From NCBI GenBank assembly GCA_019310965.1, contig JAFDDG010000003.1:23226-87225 (forward strand): a DNA stretch of 64,000 nt, read 5' to 3'. Positions 39,638 to 49,900 of the stretch are shown here, in pieces; position 1 is the stretch's first letter, and each line of letters opens with the position of its first letter. The translations under genes were made by a program, and so were the position numbers. The DNA is from Deltaproteobacteria bacterium. GTDB lineage: Bacteria; Myxococcota_A; UBA9160; SMWR01. The notes under the pieces were generated by a model. The model was given only the letters and a program-made list of their open reading frames with translations, searched no databases and was not told the DNA's origin.

Positions 39638-41275
39638 TCAGTCCGCCGGATAGCGGTGCACGATGGGCAGCCGGCGCCCGGAGCCGAAGGCCTTGGTGGA
39701 GGTGCGCAGCACCAGCGGCGCCTGGCGTCGCTTGTACTCGTTGCGATCGACGCGCGCGATCACGTCGCGCACGACTTTGGCAGACACGCCCGTGGGTGGG
39801 CGGATGCTCGCGGCCGTCAGTCCCCCCTCGACGGCCTGCTCGAGAATCGCGTCGAGCACGTCATAGGGCGGCAGGTCGTCGGAGTCCAGTTGGTCTGGCG
39901 CCAGCTCTGCGGACGGCGGCTTGTCGATGCTGCTCTCCGGGATGCGCGGCTCCGCGGCGTTGGCGAAGCGCGCGATGGCGTACACGTCGCGCTTGTAGAC
40001 ATCGCCCAGCACCGCGAGCCCGCCCACCATGTCGCCGTAGAGCGTGCAGTAGCCGACGGAGAGCTCGCTCTTGTTGCCGGTGGCGAGTACGAGACGCCCC
40101 TCTGCGTTCGAGACCGCCATCAGGAGTGCGCCGCGAATGCGCGCCTGGATATTCTGCTGTGCGAGACCGTAGTTGTCGCGCTCGCCGAAGAGCGACGCGA
40201 AGAGCTCGCGGTAGGCCTCGTACACCGGATCGATCGGCGCCTCGCGGACCTCGATGCCGAGCAAGCGTCCGACTTCCAGCGCGTCGTGGATGCTGTGGTC
40301 CGACGAGTAGGGGCCCGGCATGGCGACGCCGAGCACGCGGTCCGCGCCGAGGGCGCGCACCGCCAGGTGAGCGGTCACTGCGGAATCGATGCCGCCGGAA
40401 AGTCCGACCACGGCTCCGGGCGGCAGCCCCTGCTTGCGAAAGTAGTCGCGGATGCCGAGCACCAGGCCTGCTTCGAGCTGCGCGACGTGGCTCGGGTCGG
40501 CGATGTTCTCGGGCGGCTGGCCCTCGCCGTCCAGATCCACCACTGCGAAACCGGACTCGAAGCTCGGCAGATGCGCGAGGATGCGTCCCCCTGCGTCGCA
40601 GGCGAACGACGCGCCGTCGAAGACGAGCTCGTCGTTGCCGCCGACCTGGTTCACGAAGACCAGCGGCACCGAGTGGCGCGCAGCCAGCGCCGCGATCATG
40701 CCGCGGCGGGCGGGGGCTTTGTCGACGTGCCATGGCGACGCCGCGAGATTGAACACCAGCTCGGCGCCGTCGGCTGCGAGCTCACCGGTGGGGTCGATGT
40801 TGTAGCCGAGCTCATCGACCCAACCGTCTTCGCAGACCGTGAGGCCGAGGTGGGTCTTGCCGAAGCTCACCAGCTCACGGCGCTCGGCGCGGCGGAAGTA
40901 GCGCTTCTCGTCGAAGACGTCGTAGCTCGGCAACAGCGACTTGGCGCGCGCCGCGATCTGGCGGCCGCCCGCAAGCAGGACCGCGGCGTTCACGAGCGTT
41001 CGCGGACGCCGCTCCTCCGTCGGCAGCGCGGCGCCGAGCACGATGGCCACGCGCCGCGAAGCGGCGGCCAACGCCTCGAGTTCGCGCAGCTGATCCCGGA
41101 CGAAGCCGTCGCGCTCGAGCAGGTCCATCGGTGGATAGCCGGTGAGCACCAGCTCCGGCAGCGCGACCATGTCCGCCCCTGCTTCGACCGCCTTCGCCGC
41201 GGCCTCCTCGACGAGGCGTCGGTTCCCGCGGAGGTCGCCCACCGTCGGGTTCACCTGTGCGATGGCTACCCGCAT
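39638..41275 (-). CDS. nadE: Glutamine-dependent NAD+ synthetase
   Basis: A 545-residue two-domain enzyme making NAD+ from nicotinate adenine dinucleotide, ATP and glutamine. The N-terminal nitrilase-type glutaminase (about 1-255) has its Glu (LPELVLTGYPP), Lys (AKSLLPSYDVFDEKR) and Cys (TVCEDGWV). The C-terminal synthetase has the PP-loop GLSGGIDSAV and GNKSELSVGYCTLYGDM. Length fits the bacterial NadE of about 540-560 residues. The ATG (41275) lies 1 base after the MaoC stop, so the two genes are translationally coupled. Confidence 0.95.
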   Translation of the reverse strand: MRVAIAQVNPTVGDLRGNRRLVEEAAAKAVEAGADMVALPELVLTGYPPMDLLERDGFVRDQLRELEALAAASRRVAIVLGAALPTEERRPRTLVNAAVLLAGGRQIAARAKSLLPSYDVFDEKRYFRRAERRELVSFGKTHLGLTVCEDGWVDELGYNIDPTGELAADGAELVFNLAASPWHVDKAPARRGMIAALAARHSVPLVFVNQVGGNDELVFDGASFACDAGGRILAHLPSFESGFAVVDLDGEGQPPENIADPSHVAQLEAGLVLGIRDYFRKQGLPPGAVVGLSGGIDSAVTAHLAVRALGADRVLGVAMPGPYSSDHSIHDALEVGRLLGIEVREAPIDPVYEAYRELFASLFGERDNYGLAQQNIQARIRGALLMAVSNAEGRLVLATGNKSELSVGYCTLYGDMVGGLAVLGDVYKRDVYAIARFANAAEPRIPESSIDKPPSAELAPDQLDSDDLPPYDVLDAILEQAVEGGLTAASIRPPTGVSAKVVRDVIARVDRNEYKRRQAPLVLRTSTKAFGSGRRLPIVHRYPAD

Positions 41276-41276
41276 C

Positions 41277-41747
41277 TCAGGGGAGGTACACGTAGTTGAC
41301 GTTTGCAAGGAGTGCCGGCTTCGTGCCGCCCTCCACCTCGATCCGCACCGCGAAGCTGACGCGCACGCCGCTCCGCGGCATGGCACGTGCGTCGCGGATC
41401 TCGGCGCGCATGCGCACCCGCGAGCCCGAGGGCACTGGCGCGGCGAGCCGCAGCTTTTCGAGGCCGGTGTTCACGGCGCTGCTGCAGCCGTCGATCTGCA
41501 GGATGCGGTCGAGCAGGCGCGGAGTGAGCGCGAGGGTGAGATAGCCGTGGGCGATGGTGGTCTTCCAGCGCGACTCGCGACTAGCGCGCTCGGGATCCGT
41601 GTGGATCCACTGGTGGTCGTCGGTGGCGTCAGCAAAGGCGTCGATGCGCTGCTGGGACACCGGGATCCATTCGGAAGGGCCGAGCGTCCGGCCGACGTAC
41701 TCCTGGATCGCCTCCAGGCACGGAATGACGGTCTTGTGCTCGGCCAC
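41277..41747 (-). CDS. MaoC-family (R)-enoyl-CoA hydratase
   Basis: A 156-residue single hot-dog domain. DAFADATDDHQWIHTDPERA is the hydratase-2 motif with catalytic Asp and His, and TIAHGYLTLAL follows as in the family. It should hydrate trans-2-enoyl-CoA to (R)-3-hydroxyacyl-CoA. It is the first gene of a pair with nadE. ATG 41747 lies 132 bases from the divergent aldo/keto reductase. Confidence 0.9.
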   Translation of the reverse strand: MAEHKTVIPCLEAIQEYVGRTLGPSEWIPVSQQRIDAFADATDDHQWIHTDPERASRESRWKTTIAHGYLTLALTPRLLDRILQIDGCSSAVNTGLEKLRLAAPVPSGSRVRMRAEIRDARAMPRSGVRVSFAVRIEVEGGTKPALLANVNYVYLP

Positions 41748-41879
41748 GCCAGGAGGGTGGTCCCTTTCCCGTGCGGCGTCGACCCCGAGTCATTCTCGGG
41801 CGGCACGGCGCTCGAGCAGTGCATCTATACTGCGCCTTGCGAAATCGTCGCCCCTGCGTCGGGGCCTGGGAGGAAGTCG

Positions 41880-43451
41880 ATGCTTCGTTCGCCCCGCAAT
41901 GCCTGGTTCGCCGTTCTCGCCTTTGCACTCGTCGCTGGCTACTTCGTCATCGGCCCGCTCCTCAGCCGCATTCCGATCGGACTTGACGCCAGCGCTTTCC
42001 CGGCGGGCGAGGCCCTACAGCGCATCCACGCGCGTCTCGACCCGTCGATCGAGAACGCCAGCGCAGGGCTCATCTGGTTGTTGCTGTTGTTGCTCGTCGT
42101 TGCGGCGCTCGGCTTCTTCGTCGTCCGATCAGCCGTGCGCGCGCGTGGTGTCGCGACAGATCCTGAGCGGCGTCGCTTTCTCGCCGGTGCGGGTGCCGGC
42201 GTCGGCGCCGCTGTGAGCTCTCTAGTGGTGGCCGGCGGCACGGCAGCGAGCCGCAGCTTCTTCGGTGTCGGCACTGGAACGGACGGCTGGTCCGGGGTGG
42301 CGACGCACATCAACGACGGCGACGTTGCCTTCACGCACCCGGAATGGAAGGACGAGTGGCGAGGCAGCCGGATCCAGGGCCACCGTCGCTTCGGTCGCAC
42401 CGAATGGCAGATTTCGGACATCGTGCTCGGCACCGGCCGCATCGAAGGGGAGCGTGGCGTCGAGATTGCCCGCGCCGCCATCGAACGCGGCGTCAACTAC
42501 TTCGACACGTCTCCAGATTACTCCGCCGCCGGTAGCGAAGCGGCCATGGGCCAGGTGCTGAAGGCAGGTGGCCGCGACCGGCTCTTCATCGCGACCAAGT
42601 TCTGCACGCCCATCGGTCACCTGCCGCCGGGCACACCCGTCCAACGTTACAAAGAGATCATCCACGACAGCCTCCGGCGCCTCGGCACCGACTACGTGGA
42701 TCTCGTGCACGTTCACTCGTGCGATGAGGTCGAGCGATTGCTCGATCCGAACATGCACGAGGCGTTCGTGCAGCTGAAGCGAGAGGGCAAGGCGCGTTTC
42801 CTCGGTTTCTCCAGCCACACGCCGAACCTCGTCGAGGTGGCGAATACGGCCATCGACGACGGTCGCTTCGACGTGATGATGCTCGCCTATCACCACGGGC
42901 TGTGGGCGCCGCTTGGGGACATCATCAGACGCGCGCGCACGGAGCAGGACATGGGTGTCGTGGCGATGAAGACGTTGAAGGGCGCGAAGCATCGCGGGCT
43001 CACGAACTTCCATGAGCATGCGGATTCCTACACCCAGGCGGCGCTCAAGTGGGTGCTCTCGAACCCGGACGTCTCCTGTGCGGTGATCTCGTTCTTCGAA
43101 CTGCAGCACGTGGACGAGTACCTGGCGGCGTCGGGCAAGTCTTTCACCGCGGCGGATCGGACTACTCTCGACGCCTACGAAAGCCGCATCGCCGGAACCT
43201 ACTGCGGACCGCACTGCGGTCAGTGCCTGAGCTCCTGCCCGGAAGAGCTGCCGATCCACGACGTGCTGCGCCACCGCATGTACTTCGAGGACTACGGCTG
43301 GGAGAAGCAGGCGCTGCAGCGCTACGCCGGTCTCGAGCGCAACGCCAGTGCCTGTCTCTCGTGCTCGGCGCCGTGCCGGGGCTCGTGCCCCGTGGGCCTC
43401 GACATCCAGGAGCGAATGGTCGGTGCCCACGAACTGCTCACCCTGGGCTGA
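41880..43451 (+). CDS. Membrane-anchored, Tat-motif aldo/keto reductase with two [4Fe-4S] motifs
   Basis: A 523-residue protein with a strong GGGAGGAA site 5 bases before ATG 41880. TM1 is about 8-26 and TM2 about 63-83. R97-R98-R99-F100-L101 followed by a weakly hydrophobic stretch (101-120) fits a twin-arginine motif. The AKR barrel spans about 170-420, with the tetrad Asp209, Tyr214, Lys240 and a His at 277 or 279. The C-terminus has C442-x3-C446-x2-C449-x3-C453-P and C492-x2-C495-x3-C499-x3-C503-P, the pattern of two [4Fe-4S] clusters. The two helices would return the RR motif to the cytoplasmic side, as Tat needs, so the enzyme part probably faces the periplasm. Substrate and electron partner unknown. 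The next gene, DUF1329, overlaps it. Confidence 0.85.
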   Translation: MLRSPRNAWFAVLAFALVAGYFVIGPLLSRIPIGLDASAFPAGEALQRIHARLDPSIENASAGLIWLLLLLLVVAALGFFVVRSAVRARGVATDPERRRFLAGAGAGVGAAVSSLVVAGGTAASRSFFGVGTGTDGWSGVATHINDGDVAFTHPEWKDEWRGSRIQGHRRFGRTEWQISDIVLGTGRIEGERGVEIARAAIERGVNYFDTSPDYSAAGSEAAMGQVLKAGGRDRLFIATKFCTPIGHLPPGTPVQRYKEIIHDSLRRLGTDYVDLVHVHSCDEVERLLDPNMHEAFVQLKREGKARFLGFSSHTPNLVEVANTAIDDGRFDVMMLAYHHGLWAPLGDIIRRARTEQDMGVVAMKTLKGAKHRGLTNFHEHADSYTQAALKWVLSNPDVSCAVISFFELQHVDEYLAASGKSFTAADRTTLDAYESRIAGTYCGPHCGQCLSSCPEELPIHDVLRHRMYFEDYGWEKQALQRYAGLERNASACLSCSAPCRGSCPVGLDIQERMVGAHELLTLG

Positions 43452-45066
43452 GCCGGGCTCGCTGAGTCGCCGCTGCATCGGCCTCCTGGTGGCGGCGGGC
43501 GTTGCGCTCGCCGCCGGCGGCGCCCAGGCACGCGGGCGCGGCTCGCTGCTGGCAGCGCAGGAAGTCGCCGCCCATGCCGCCGAGCGCGTGGCTCCGGAAC
43601 GCCTGCCGCTGGTGCTCGAAAAGGCCGGCGTGTGGCCGCGCCACGAGGACGCCACCAGCATCCCGGCGCCCTGGGTGTTTCCTCGCGTCGCGAAGTGTGA
43701 CCCGGCCGCGAATCTGCGCGGCTGGCCGCCGGGTCGGGATGCTCCGCCGTTTCCGTTCCATGAGGGTCAGACGTTCGGGATGGCGCAGCTCGAGGCGCTG
43801 CGAGATTACCTGCCGCCGTTCATCTGGGAGCACCGCGAGAAGTTCTTCTTCCAGGGCATGCAGCTCGTGATCGGTCGCTGCTTCAACGACTATTCGCCGC
43901 CCGGGTTCTACCGTGCCGCCACCGCTGCTCACGCCGGCGAGCCGAAGCTGACTTCCAGCGGAGGGCTCGTCGATTACCGGGCGGGGTTGCCGTTTCCGCC
44001 GGATCGGATCGAGCCGACGGACCCCGAAGCCGGGCTCAAGTGGGCGTGGAACTTCGAGCTGCGTTACCAGGGCGCCGGTTTCTGGGGCGACTTCCGAACC
44101 TCGGACATGGTCGGACGCGGTGGTCGCGCGGAGCCCTTCGTCGGCGAGATCTTTCGCGCGCTGACGGCGTTTCGGTCGGAGCGTCGCCGCAAGGGCTACA
44201 AGGCGCCCGGCGCGCCGGGCAAGCATTGGGTTGCGGGTGGAGTGATGCGCGAACCGTTTGACGCACGCCACTACTCGTGGCGCCAGTACCGCGCCCTCGA
44301 GAACATGACAGAGGCCGGTCGTACCGACGATCTGCACGCCTACCTGCCGAACTTCCGCCGCGTACGGCGCCTGCCCGGCAGCGGAGTCGAGGGCATCTAC
44401 ATGCCGTCGTTCAGCGTGGGAGTGGTGAAGCCCATGGTGGTGGCCGGGCTCGGCGGCGGCATCGGGGGCAGCGGTGGCGGTGCGGCGGGTGTTGGTGGCG
44501 CCGTGGCCGGCAGCATCACGACCAAGCGCAGCGGCTTCGAGGGCATCGAGATGCGCCCGTTGCTGTACTCGATCCGCGTGCTCGGCGTGCAGGACATCTT
44601 GACGCCGATCAATGCGAGCACACCGGCATTTCCGGTGGACCCGCAGCGCGATTTCGGTCCGTGGGGGCTGTCCTTCGCCAACGATCGCTGGGATCTGCGC
44701 CGGGCGGTGGTGCTGCAGGGCCGGGCCAAGGAGGAGCGTGGCGGCGACAGGGTCGTGCGCTTCGTCCAGTACGTCGATCTGCAGACCCTGGCGCCGCTCT
44801 ACTACGCCTCCTGGGATCACCGGGACGAGCTGATCGACGTGGGCATGCACGTGGGGCGCTGGAGCGAGGAGCGCGAGGGCTATCCCGCCTGGCCGGATGC
44901 TCCGGAGCGCCCGATCCGGGTGATCGACACCGTGGGGGCTGCCTTCGCCAACATTTCGGTGGAGGGTGGCTGGCGGCGGGAGTCCTGGGAGATCATCTCT
45001 ACACCGCCTCCGGATCAGGAGTTCAAGCGATTGCTCTCGGTCGGCAATCTGACCAGACGCCGTTAG
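43423..45066 (+). CDS. DUF1329 exported protein
   Basis: About 547 residues. The first usable start is a GTG at 43423, overlapping the reductase gene by 29 bases. A signal peptide follows (RRCIGLLVAAGVALAAGG, ending AQA). The mature part is a DUF1329 protein (outer-membrane lipoprotein-sorting-like beta fold) of typical length, with blocks such as WNFELRYQGAGFWGDF, RHYSWRQYRALENMTEAGRTDD, YLPNFRRVRRLPG and LYYASWDHRDELIDVGM. A Gly/Ala-rich stretch lies at about 345-370. DUF1329 proteins often sit beside RND transporters and BNR/DUF1302 proteins in hydrophobic-compound catabolism, which fits the RND pump downstream. Function not established. Confidence 0.82.
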   Translation: MPTNCSPWAEPGSLSRRCIGLLVAAGVALAAGGAQARGRGSLLAAQEVAAHAAERVAPERLPLVLEKAGVWPRHEDATSIPAPWVFPRVAKCDPAANLRGWPPGRDAPPFPFHEGQTFGMAQLEALRDYLPPFIWEHREKFFFQGMQLVIGRCFNDYSPPGFYRAATAAHAGEPKLTSSGGLVDYRAGLPFPPDRIEPTDPEAGLKWAWNFELRYQGAGFWGDFRTSDMVGRGGRAEPFVGEIFRALTAFRSERRRKGYKAPGAPGKHWVAGGVMREPFDARHYSWRQYRALENMTEAGRTDDLHAYLPNFRRVRRLPGSGVEGIYMPSFSVGVVKPMVVAGLGGGIGGSGGGAAGVGGAVAGSITTKRSGFEGIEMRPLLYSIRVLGVQDILTPINASTPAFPVDPQRDFGPWGLSFANDRWDLRRAVVLQGRAKEERGGDRVVRFVQYVDLQTLAPLYYASWDHRDELIDVGMHVGRWSEEREGYPAWPDAPERPIRVIDTVGAAFANISVEGGWRRESWEIISTPPPDQEFKRLLSVGNLTRRR

Positions 45067-45105
45067 CCGCCCGGCTTCGCTGTGAAACCCTTTGAAATCA
45101 ATAGG

Positions 45106-45134
45106 TTGAATTTCTCTTCGCCGGGTGGTATAAC
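45106..45134 (+). promoter_or_regulatory. Strong promoter of the TetR-RND operon
   Basis: TTGAAT (45106-45111), 17-bp spacer and TATAAC (45129-45134). The predicted start of transcription is near 45141, only 14 bases before the first ATG, so translation probably starts further on. Confidence 0.65.
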
Positions 45135-45146
45135 ACCTGCCCCCTT

Positions 45147-45163
45147 ATTGACCGATGTTCAAT
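45147..45163. promoter_or_regulatory. Candidate TetR operator
   Basis: A 17-base quasi-palindrome, ATTGACC-GAT-GTTCAAT (one mismatch per arm), lies just downstream of the promoter and spans the ATG at 45155. This is a usual place for an autoregulating TetR protein to bind. Confidence 0.5.
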
Positions 45164-45184
45164 CATGTGGACATCGATAAGCAC

Positions 45185-45829
45185 ATGGAACGAACAGATA
45201 TGGCTACAGCAGACATTCCCCACGGGATCGACGAGCGGCGCGAGCGCCAGCGGCTCGAGGCGCGGCGCGCGATCCTGGACGCGACCGAGGCGCTGGTGAT
45301 CGAGTCCCAGAGCTGCGACTTCTCGATGCGCAGCCTGGGCCGGCGCAGCGGCTATTCTGCGCCCACCGTCTACCATTACTTCGGCGACAAGGACGGGCTG
45401 ATCGACGCGCTCGTCGAAGAGCGGCTCGCGCGGCTCGGTCAGGAGTTCGACAAACTGCCGTCCTGCGGGGACACCTTGGAGGGTCTGCGCTCGGTACTGC
45501 TCATGTCGTTCACCTTCTGGGTGTCGCACCCCACGGTGGCGCGGCTCATCTGGAGCGTGTCGAGCAAGGGCGAGAGCCGCATGCCGGCGGTCATCGACCG
45601 CGTCTCGGACCGGGTCGGTGCCGCCGTTCGCCAGCTGGCGGAGAGCGGTCGCCTCGTGGGGTACGATGAAGAGACGGCCGGACAGATGCTCGAGGCGCTG
45701 CTGCAGGGTCTGATCTTGCAGCGCATCCACGCACCGGAACGTGTGTGGTCGCCGCAGCTCGAAGAGCGAGCCATCGACACGTTGCTGCACGGGATGACGC
45801 ACCCCGCGCCTGAAGGGGATGCATCATGA
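45185..45829 (+). CDS. TetR/AcrR-family transcriptional regulator
   Basis: A regulator of about 214 residues. The helix-turn-helix is SMRSLGRRSGYSAPTVYHYFGDKDGLIDALVEER, with the usual TetR YHYF; the ligand-binding domain follows (about 75-200). ATGs at 45155, 45185 and 45200 are in frame. 45155 is unlikely because it lies inside the putative operator and only 14 bases from the predicted transcription start; 45200 has GGAACGA upstream and is also plausible. Its stop overlaps the ATG of the RND adaptor (ATGA), so it is the first gene of an efflux operon that it probably represses. Confidence 0.9.
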   Translation: MERTDMATADIPHGIDERRERQRLEARRAILDATEALVIESQSCDFSMRSLGRRSGYSAPTVYHYFGDKDGLIDALVEERLARLGQEFDKLPSCGDTLEGLRSVLLMSFTFWVSHPTVARLIWSVSSKGESRMPAVIDRVSDRVGAAVRQLAESGRLVGYDEETAGQMLEALLQGLILQRIHAPERVWSPQLEERAIDTLLHGMTHPAPEGDAS

Positions 45830-46953
45830 ACGTCCGAATGAGCAGAGCGCTCGTCGGCGCGCTCGCCTTCTTCGTGGCACTGGGGTGCGGCGAGGAAGAA
45901 GTCGCTACGCACGAGAACCTGTCGACGGTGTCGGTTGCGCGGGTCGAGTCCATCGATCTCAACCAGGAGATCCGCGCCAGTGGTGACTTGCGCGCGCGCT
46001 TCCACACGACCATCGCCGCCGAGGTGGAGGGGCGCATCACCGGCATTGCCATCGAAGAGGGCGGCGCGGTGGAGAAGGGCGCGGTGGTCCTCGAAATCGA
46101 TCCCGCTCGTCGCAATCTCGATGTGGGGGCCGCTCGTGCTCGGCTCGCACAGTCCCGCGCCAACCACGTGAAGGAGGAGCACCAGACCGAGCGAATCCGC
46201 AAGCTGCGCTCTCAGAGCGTGGCGTCGGAGCAGCAGCTCGAGGAGGCGGAGACGGCGCTCTTGCTGGCGGAGTCGAGCGTCGAGGCCGATCGCGCCGCGC
46301 TGGGCGTGGCGCAGCGGGCGCTTGCGGACGCGAGCGTCAGCGCGCCCTTCGCCGGCCTGGTGGCGATGCGCGCCGTGCAGCTGGGTGAGTTCGTGCAGCC
46401 CGGCACGGCGCTCTTCGAGCTCGTTTCCCTGGACCTGCTCGAAGTCGTCTTCAGCCTGGCGGAGCTCGACATGCAGCTGGTGGAGAAGGGACAGCGCGTC
46501 GAGATCGAAGTCGCTGCCTTCCGCGATCGCACCTTCCAGGGGGTGGTCACGTTCGTCTCCCCCACCGTCGACCCCGCGACCCGCACCTTGCGCATCAAGG
46601 CGGAGGTCGCGAACGCCGAAGGTGAGCTGCGCCCCGGCCTCTTCGCCCGTGTGAGCCTCGGGCTGAACCGGCGTGAAGGCGTCTTGATGCTGCCCGTCGA
46701 GGCCGTGATGCGGCGCGCCGCCGGCGCCTTCGTCTTCCGGCTGGTGGCGGGCGACCGCGTCGAGCGCATCGCGGTCGAGACGGGAGTGCAGGATGGCGAG
46801 CGCGTCGAAGTTCGCGGGCCACTTGCGGCGGGTGACCCGATCGTGCACCGGGGGCATGCCGGCCTGGTCGACGGTGCCGTCGTCAGCGTGCGAGGAGGCA
46901 GCGGGCAGCCGGCGGTCGCCGCCCAGGGCGTGGGCGTGGGCGAAGGCTCGTGA
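45826..46953 (+). CDS. RND efflux periplasmic adaptor (lipoprotein)
   Basis: A 375-residue HlyD/AcrA-type membrane-fusion protein. Lipobox ALGC puts the lipidated Cys at about 21. The biotinyl-lipoyl half-motif pair (VEGRITGIAIEEGGAVEKG, then VSAPFAGLVAMRAVQLGEFVQPGTALF) flanks a coiled-coil hairpin at about 105-165. The beta-barrel and proximal domains follow. It links the RND pump to an outer-membrane channel that is not encoded here. Coupled by 4-base overlaps to TetR and to the pump. Confidence 0.93.
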   Translation: MNVRMSRALVGALAFFVALGCGEEEVATHENLSTVSVARVESIDLNQEIRASGDLRARFHTTIAAEVEGRITGIAIEEGGAVEKGAVVLEIDPARRNLDVGAARARLAQSRANHVKEEHQTERIRKLRSQSVASEQQLEEAETALLLAESSVEADRAALGVAQRALADASVSAPFAGLVAMRAVQLGEFVQPGTALFELVSLDLLEVVFSLAELDMQLVEKGQRVEIEVAAFRDRTFQGVVTFVSPTVDPATRTLRIKAEVANAEGELRPGLFARVSLGLNRREGVLMLPVEAVMRRAAGAFVFRLVAGDRVERIAVETGVQDGERVEVRGPLAAGDPIVHRGHAGLVDGAVVSVRGGSGQPAVAAQGVGVGEGS

Positions 46954-49900
46954 AGCTCTCGGACATCTCCATCGAGCGTCCCGTCCTCACCTGGATGATG
47001 ACGGCGGCGCTCGCGACGTTCGGCGTGCTCGGCTTCCTGCGTCTGGGCATCGATCGCTTCCCCGACATGGAGTTCCCCTTCGTCGGCGCTGTGGTGACCC
47101 TCAACGGTGCGTCTCCCAGCACGATGGAAGACGAGGTTGCGGATGTCCTCGAGGAAGCCTTCGCCACCATCGAGGGTGTCCGGCACATCTACTCGCAGTC
47201 GACGCACGGCGCCGCGACGGTGATGGTGGAGTTCGATCTGGGACACGACGTCGACGTCGCGGCCCAGGACATCCGCGACAAGCTGAATGGCGCCATGAAC
47301 GAGCTTCCAGACGAGATCGACCCGCCCGGGATCGGGAAGTGGGACGTCTCGAGCCACCCCATCATCTTTGCACCGATCGGCTCCGAGCTCTCCGAGACGG
47401 AGACCACGGAGTACGTCAAAGAGCACATCAAGCCCTTCATCGACTCCATTCCCGGCGCGGCGGGCGTGACCCTCTACGGCGCCGTCGAGCGCAATATCCG
47501 CATCTGGATCGATCCAGCAGCCCTGCGTGCCCGCAACCTCGCCATCACGGACGTGCTCGATGCGTTGCGCCGCGAGCACGTCGACAGGCCGGGTGGCTTC
47601 GTCGAGGGCCGCTCGATCGAGTGGGTGCTCAAGACCGACGCCGAGTTCCGCTCGGTGGACGAGCTCGGCTCCATGATCATCTCCTGGGATGGCGACGCTC
47701 CGATCCGGCTGCGCGACGTGGCGCGGCTCGAGGACGGCGCCGAGGACGTGCGCGGCGCCGCGCACATGAACGGCGAGCCGGGTATCGCGATCGGCGTCTC
47801 CAAACAGTCCGACGGCAACACGGTTGCGATCGTCGACGAATTCAGGCGCCGCATGGAAGAGCTGCGCGAGCGGACACCGCCGACCATCCACATCACCGAG
47901 GCCGAGGGCTACATCGACAACTCGGAGTCGATTCGCGAGGCCTTCCAGGAGACGATGTTCGCCCTGGTGTTCGGCGGCTTCCTGGCGGTGCTGGTGGTGT
48001 TCGTCTTCATGCGCCGTACGCGGCCGACGTTCATCGTCGCCCTCTCGATTCCGCTGTCGCTCATCACCACGTTCGGGATGATCTGGATCTTCGATTTCAC
48101 CCTGAACACGATGACGCTCCTCGGGCTCACCCTGGCCATCGGTGTCGTCATCGACGACGCCATCATCGTTCTCGAGAACATCGAGCGGCATCGGGAAGCT
48201 GGGCGTTCCGCGAAGGAGGCGGCGCGCGAAGGCACGCGCGAGATCACCTTCGCCGCGGCCGCCGCGACCTTCTCGGTGGCGGCGGTGTTCATCCCCGTGG
48301 CTTTCGCCGAGGGCCAGATGGGGAGCTTCCTGAAGGAGTTCGGCGTGACGGTTGCCGTCGCGGTGATCGTGTCCCTCTTCGTGGCGCTCACGCTCACGCC
48401 CATGCTGGCCGCGCGCATGCCTGCACCCAAGGAGCGTGGCCCCGATAGCATCCACCAGCGTCTCGAGCGCTGGTTTGACGCTCTCGAGGAGGGGTACCGC
48501 AAGGTCCTGACCTGGTCGCTGGGGAACCGTCTGAAGACTTTCGGGATCGCGTTGGCGGCGATCGTGCTGGCATATGTCGCGGGCAAGCAGCTGCCCGGGG
48601 AGTTCATGCCCGCGGGGGACACCAGCTTCGCGGTCTTCGAGTTTCGCACGCCGCCGGGCACGTCTCTCGAGGCGACGGTGGAGATGCTCGAGCGCAACGA
48701 AGCCTGGCTGCTGGCGCAGCCCGAAGTCATCTCGTCCTTCGCGAAGATCGGCGGCACCAGCATCTCGATCAGTGGACCCAACGTGGGCATGATCAATGCG
48801 CGGCTGGTTCCCATCGACCAGCGGGAGCGCAGTACCAAGGAGTTCACGAGGGACGCGCGCGAGGCGCTGTCCGCGATCCCGGGGCAGGAGTTCGTGGTGC
48901 TCGGATCGTTCGGTTTCGCCGAGCGCGACCTCGAGTTCGAAATCCGGGGCCACGCGAGCCTGGAGGAGCTCGACCACTATTCCGACATCATGCTCGGGCG
49001 GATGCGCGAGCAGGGCGGAGTCGTCGATCTCGAGAAGGAGATCAAGCTCGGTCTGCCGGAGGCCCGCATCGTGCCGGACCGTGAGAAGGCGGCGGCGCTG
49101 GGCATCGACGCGGATACGATTGCCCGCATCGTGCTCGCCATGATCGGGGGCCTCGACGTGGGCACCTTCCGCGATGGAGAGGAGCGGCACGACATCCGGC
49201 TGCGTATGGAGCGCGACGAGCGCGACACGCTCGACTCTGTCGGCGATCTGTGGGTGCGCACGCGCAGCGGCGATCTGGTGGACCTGCGCAATGTGGTGCG
49301 CATCGAGAAGGGCGCCACAGCATCGACCATCTCGCACACGGATCGCCTGCGCAGCGCCGAGATCATGATGAACCTCGAAGGCATCGACCTGGACGAAGCA
49401 GTGAAGCGTGGGATAGCGATCGCGGACGAGGTGTTGCCGCCGCATCTCGAACTGCATCTCAGGGGGGACGCCGAGGACAGCGCAGAGGCCGGCCGGCAAT
49501 TCGGGCTGATGCTCGTGTTGGCCGTGCTGGTCATCTACATGGTGCTGGCGGCGCAGTTCGAGAGCTTCACGCAGCCTCTGATCGTGATGCTGGCGTTGCC
49601 GTTTTCGATGACCGGAGCCCTGGGTGGACTGCTGGTGATGGGCATGTCGCTGAATCTCTTCAGCATGATCGGCATCGTGCTGCTCATCGGGCTCGTGACG
49701 AAGAATTCGATCCTCTTGGTCGACTACGCCAACCAGCTCCGCGAGCAGGGGGCCACGGCGGAGGAAGCCATCCGCCGCGCGGCTCCGGTGCGCATGCGCC
49801 CGGTGTTGATGACGGCGCTGTCGATGATCTTCGGCGTGTTGCCTGCGGCATTCGGGATCGGTCCTGGCGCCGAGTCCCGTGCGCCCATGGCCGTTGCCAC

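Noticed and set aside
39656..41299. A 547-codon plus-strand frame opposite nadE
   Set aside because: nadE has complete catalytic motifs; the plus frame has none.
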